From an uncultured Roseburia sp. (lineage in GTDB: Bacteria > Bacillota > Clostridia > Lachnospirales > Lachnospiraceae), in assembly GCA_910584215.1 (NCBI GenBank), contig CAJTYI010000126.1:1-5352 (forward strand): a stretch of 5,352 bases of DNA, read 5' to 3'. The notes below the pieces were generated by a model that saw only the letters and a program-made list of their open reading frames with translations, did not search any database and was not told the DNA's origin. The position numbers and the translations under genes are program-made. The first letter of the stretch is position 1. The number at the start of each line of letters is the position of its first letter. This document shows positions 4,939 to 5,352 of this stretch, piece after piece.

Positions 4939-5157
4939 ATGAAAAAAACTTACAAGATCGAAGTAGATTGTGCAAATTGTGCAAACAAAATGGAAGACGC
5001 AGCGAAAAAGACCGCGGGCGTAAAAGATGCCACCGTCAATTTTATGACCCTGAAGATGATCGTTGAATTTGAAGAAGATGACAACCCGGCGGATGTTATG
5101 CGGTTGGTGCAAAAAAACTGTAAAAAAGTAGAAGATGACTGTGAGATTTATCTATAG
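4939..5157 (+). CDS. Heavy-metal-associated (HMA) domain protein, probable Zn/Cd chaperone
   Basis: This 72-aa cytosolic protein is a single ferredoxin-like HMA domain of the kind that hands metal to, or buffers it for, a P1B-type ATPase. The metal site is DCANC (Asp10, Cys11, Cys14) near the N-terminus, followed by the helix ANKMEDAAKKTAGVKDATV and the strand KMIVEFEE. An acidic residue directly before the first Cys resembles the GMDCxxC site of ZntA-type Zn/Cd/Pb pumps and differs from the GMTCxxC of copper chaperones, so Zn or Cd is favoured over Cu. The C-terminus adds Cys61 and Cys68 within CKKVEDDCEIYL, possibly extra ligands. AAAGGA (4928-4933) lies five bases before ATG 4939. It is the first gene after the operator-controlled promoter and precedes a probable ATPase gene. 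The domain call is firm; metal identity is inference. Confidence 0.9.
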   Translation: MKKTYKIEVDCANCANKMEDAAKKTAGVKDATVNFMTLKMIVEFEEDDNPADVMRLVQKNCKKVEDDCEIYL

Positions 5158-5216
5158 AGAGTCGCTTTCATGAGTTTTTGACCGTATTGTCACCACAGTA
5201 AACTGCGCTGCCATGC

Positions 5217-5225
5217 GGGGGGGGG
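5217..5225 (+). repeat. G9 homopolymer tract
   Basis: Nine consecutive G bases lie in the gap between the HMA gene and the ATPase gene, directly before a hairpin. Tracts of this length are prone to slipped-strand length change and also to sequencing error. Confidence 0.9.
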
Positions 5226-5227
5226 AT

Positions 5228-5252
5228 AATCAGCTTGCCGGCTGATTTTATT
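5228..5252 (+). terminator. Terminator-like hairpin between the HMA gene and the ATPase gene
   Basis: AATCAGC (5228-5234) pairs perfectly with GCTGATT (5241-5247) around the loop TTGCCG, followed by TTATT. The seven-base-pair stem is only moderately GC-rich and the T-run is interrupted by A, so it is probably a weak terminator or attenuator that sets the ratio of chaperone to pump. It could alternatively protect a processed mRNA end. Confidence 0.55.
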
Positions 5253-5284
5253 ACCTCAAATAACGCTCTGGAATGGAGATTAGG

Positions 5285-5352
5285 ATGAATAAAAAACAGA
5301 AAAAAGTATTAATTCGCATTATCTTAGCGGCAGTACTCATGGTAGTTTTTTC
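5285..5352 (+). CDS. Probable heavy-metal P1B-type ATPase, N-terminus only (runs off the window)
   Basis: Only 22 codons are visible. They begin MNKKQKKVLIRIILAAVL and continue hydrophobic: a basic cytoplasmic start followed by the opening of a first transmembrane helix. ATG 5285 is supported by GGAG (5275-5278) six bases upstream. The position after a DCANC HMA protein under a metal-type operator, and my recollection of similar N-termini on Zn/Cd-translocating P-type ATPases of Lachnospiraceae, point to a membrane pump exporting divalent metal. If so, the ATPase lacks its own N-terminal HMA domain, and the separate 72-aa protein would supply it. None of the diagnostic motifs (CPC/SPC, DKTGT) are in view, so another membrane protein cannot be excluded. 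Confidence 0.65.
   Translation, partial: MNKKQKKVLIRIILAAVLMVVF

Overview
The window comes from a Gram-positive Clostridia genome, most likely Lachnospiraceae. This is inferred from the protein sequences: the YlxM-Ffh-S16-KhpA-RimM-TrmD order, a two-domain ribonuclease H, and a small DCxxC metal-binding protein followed by a P-type ATPase start of a kind I associate with gut Lachnospiraceae. All supported genes lie on the + strand.

Positions 1-411 hold no credible protein gene. The first ~215 bases fold on paper into a multi-helix RNA with a long closing stem and a possible pseudoknot, and are probably a structured noncoding RNA whose 5' end may lie before the window. An AT-rich spacer follows, then a strong promoter (TTGACA, 17 bp, TATCCT with extended -10) that starts the next operon.

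Positions 412-4737 form a translation and protein-targeting operon: ylxM and ffh (signal recognition particle), rpsP (ribosomal protein S16), khpA (small KH RNA-binding protein), rimM (30S maturation), trmD (tRNA m1G37 methyltransferase) and a ribonuclease H with an N-terminal hybrid-binding domain. A Rho-independent terminator sits inside the operon between khpA and rimM, and the rimM-trmD gap contains mutually exclusive hairpins, so expression is probably stepped down along the operon. Where rplS (L19) commonly follows trmD, this genome has the RNase H gene.

Positions 4738-5352 begin a separate metal-homeostasis transcription unit. A near-consensus promoter is overlaid by CATATG-based inverted repeats that look like an ArsR/SmtB-family operator. 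It drives a 72-aa heavy-metal-associated domain protein with a DCANC motif and, after a 127-bp gap with a G9 tract and a terminator-like hairpin, the N-terminus of what is probably a Zn/Cd-type P1B ATPase cut off by the window end. No ArsR-type repressor gene is present in the window.

The least explained elements are the structured RNA at the left edge, the layered operator of the metal operon with its missing regulator, and the G9-plus-hairpin spacer before the ATPase. The core operon is otherwise ordinary.
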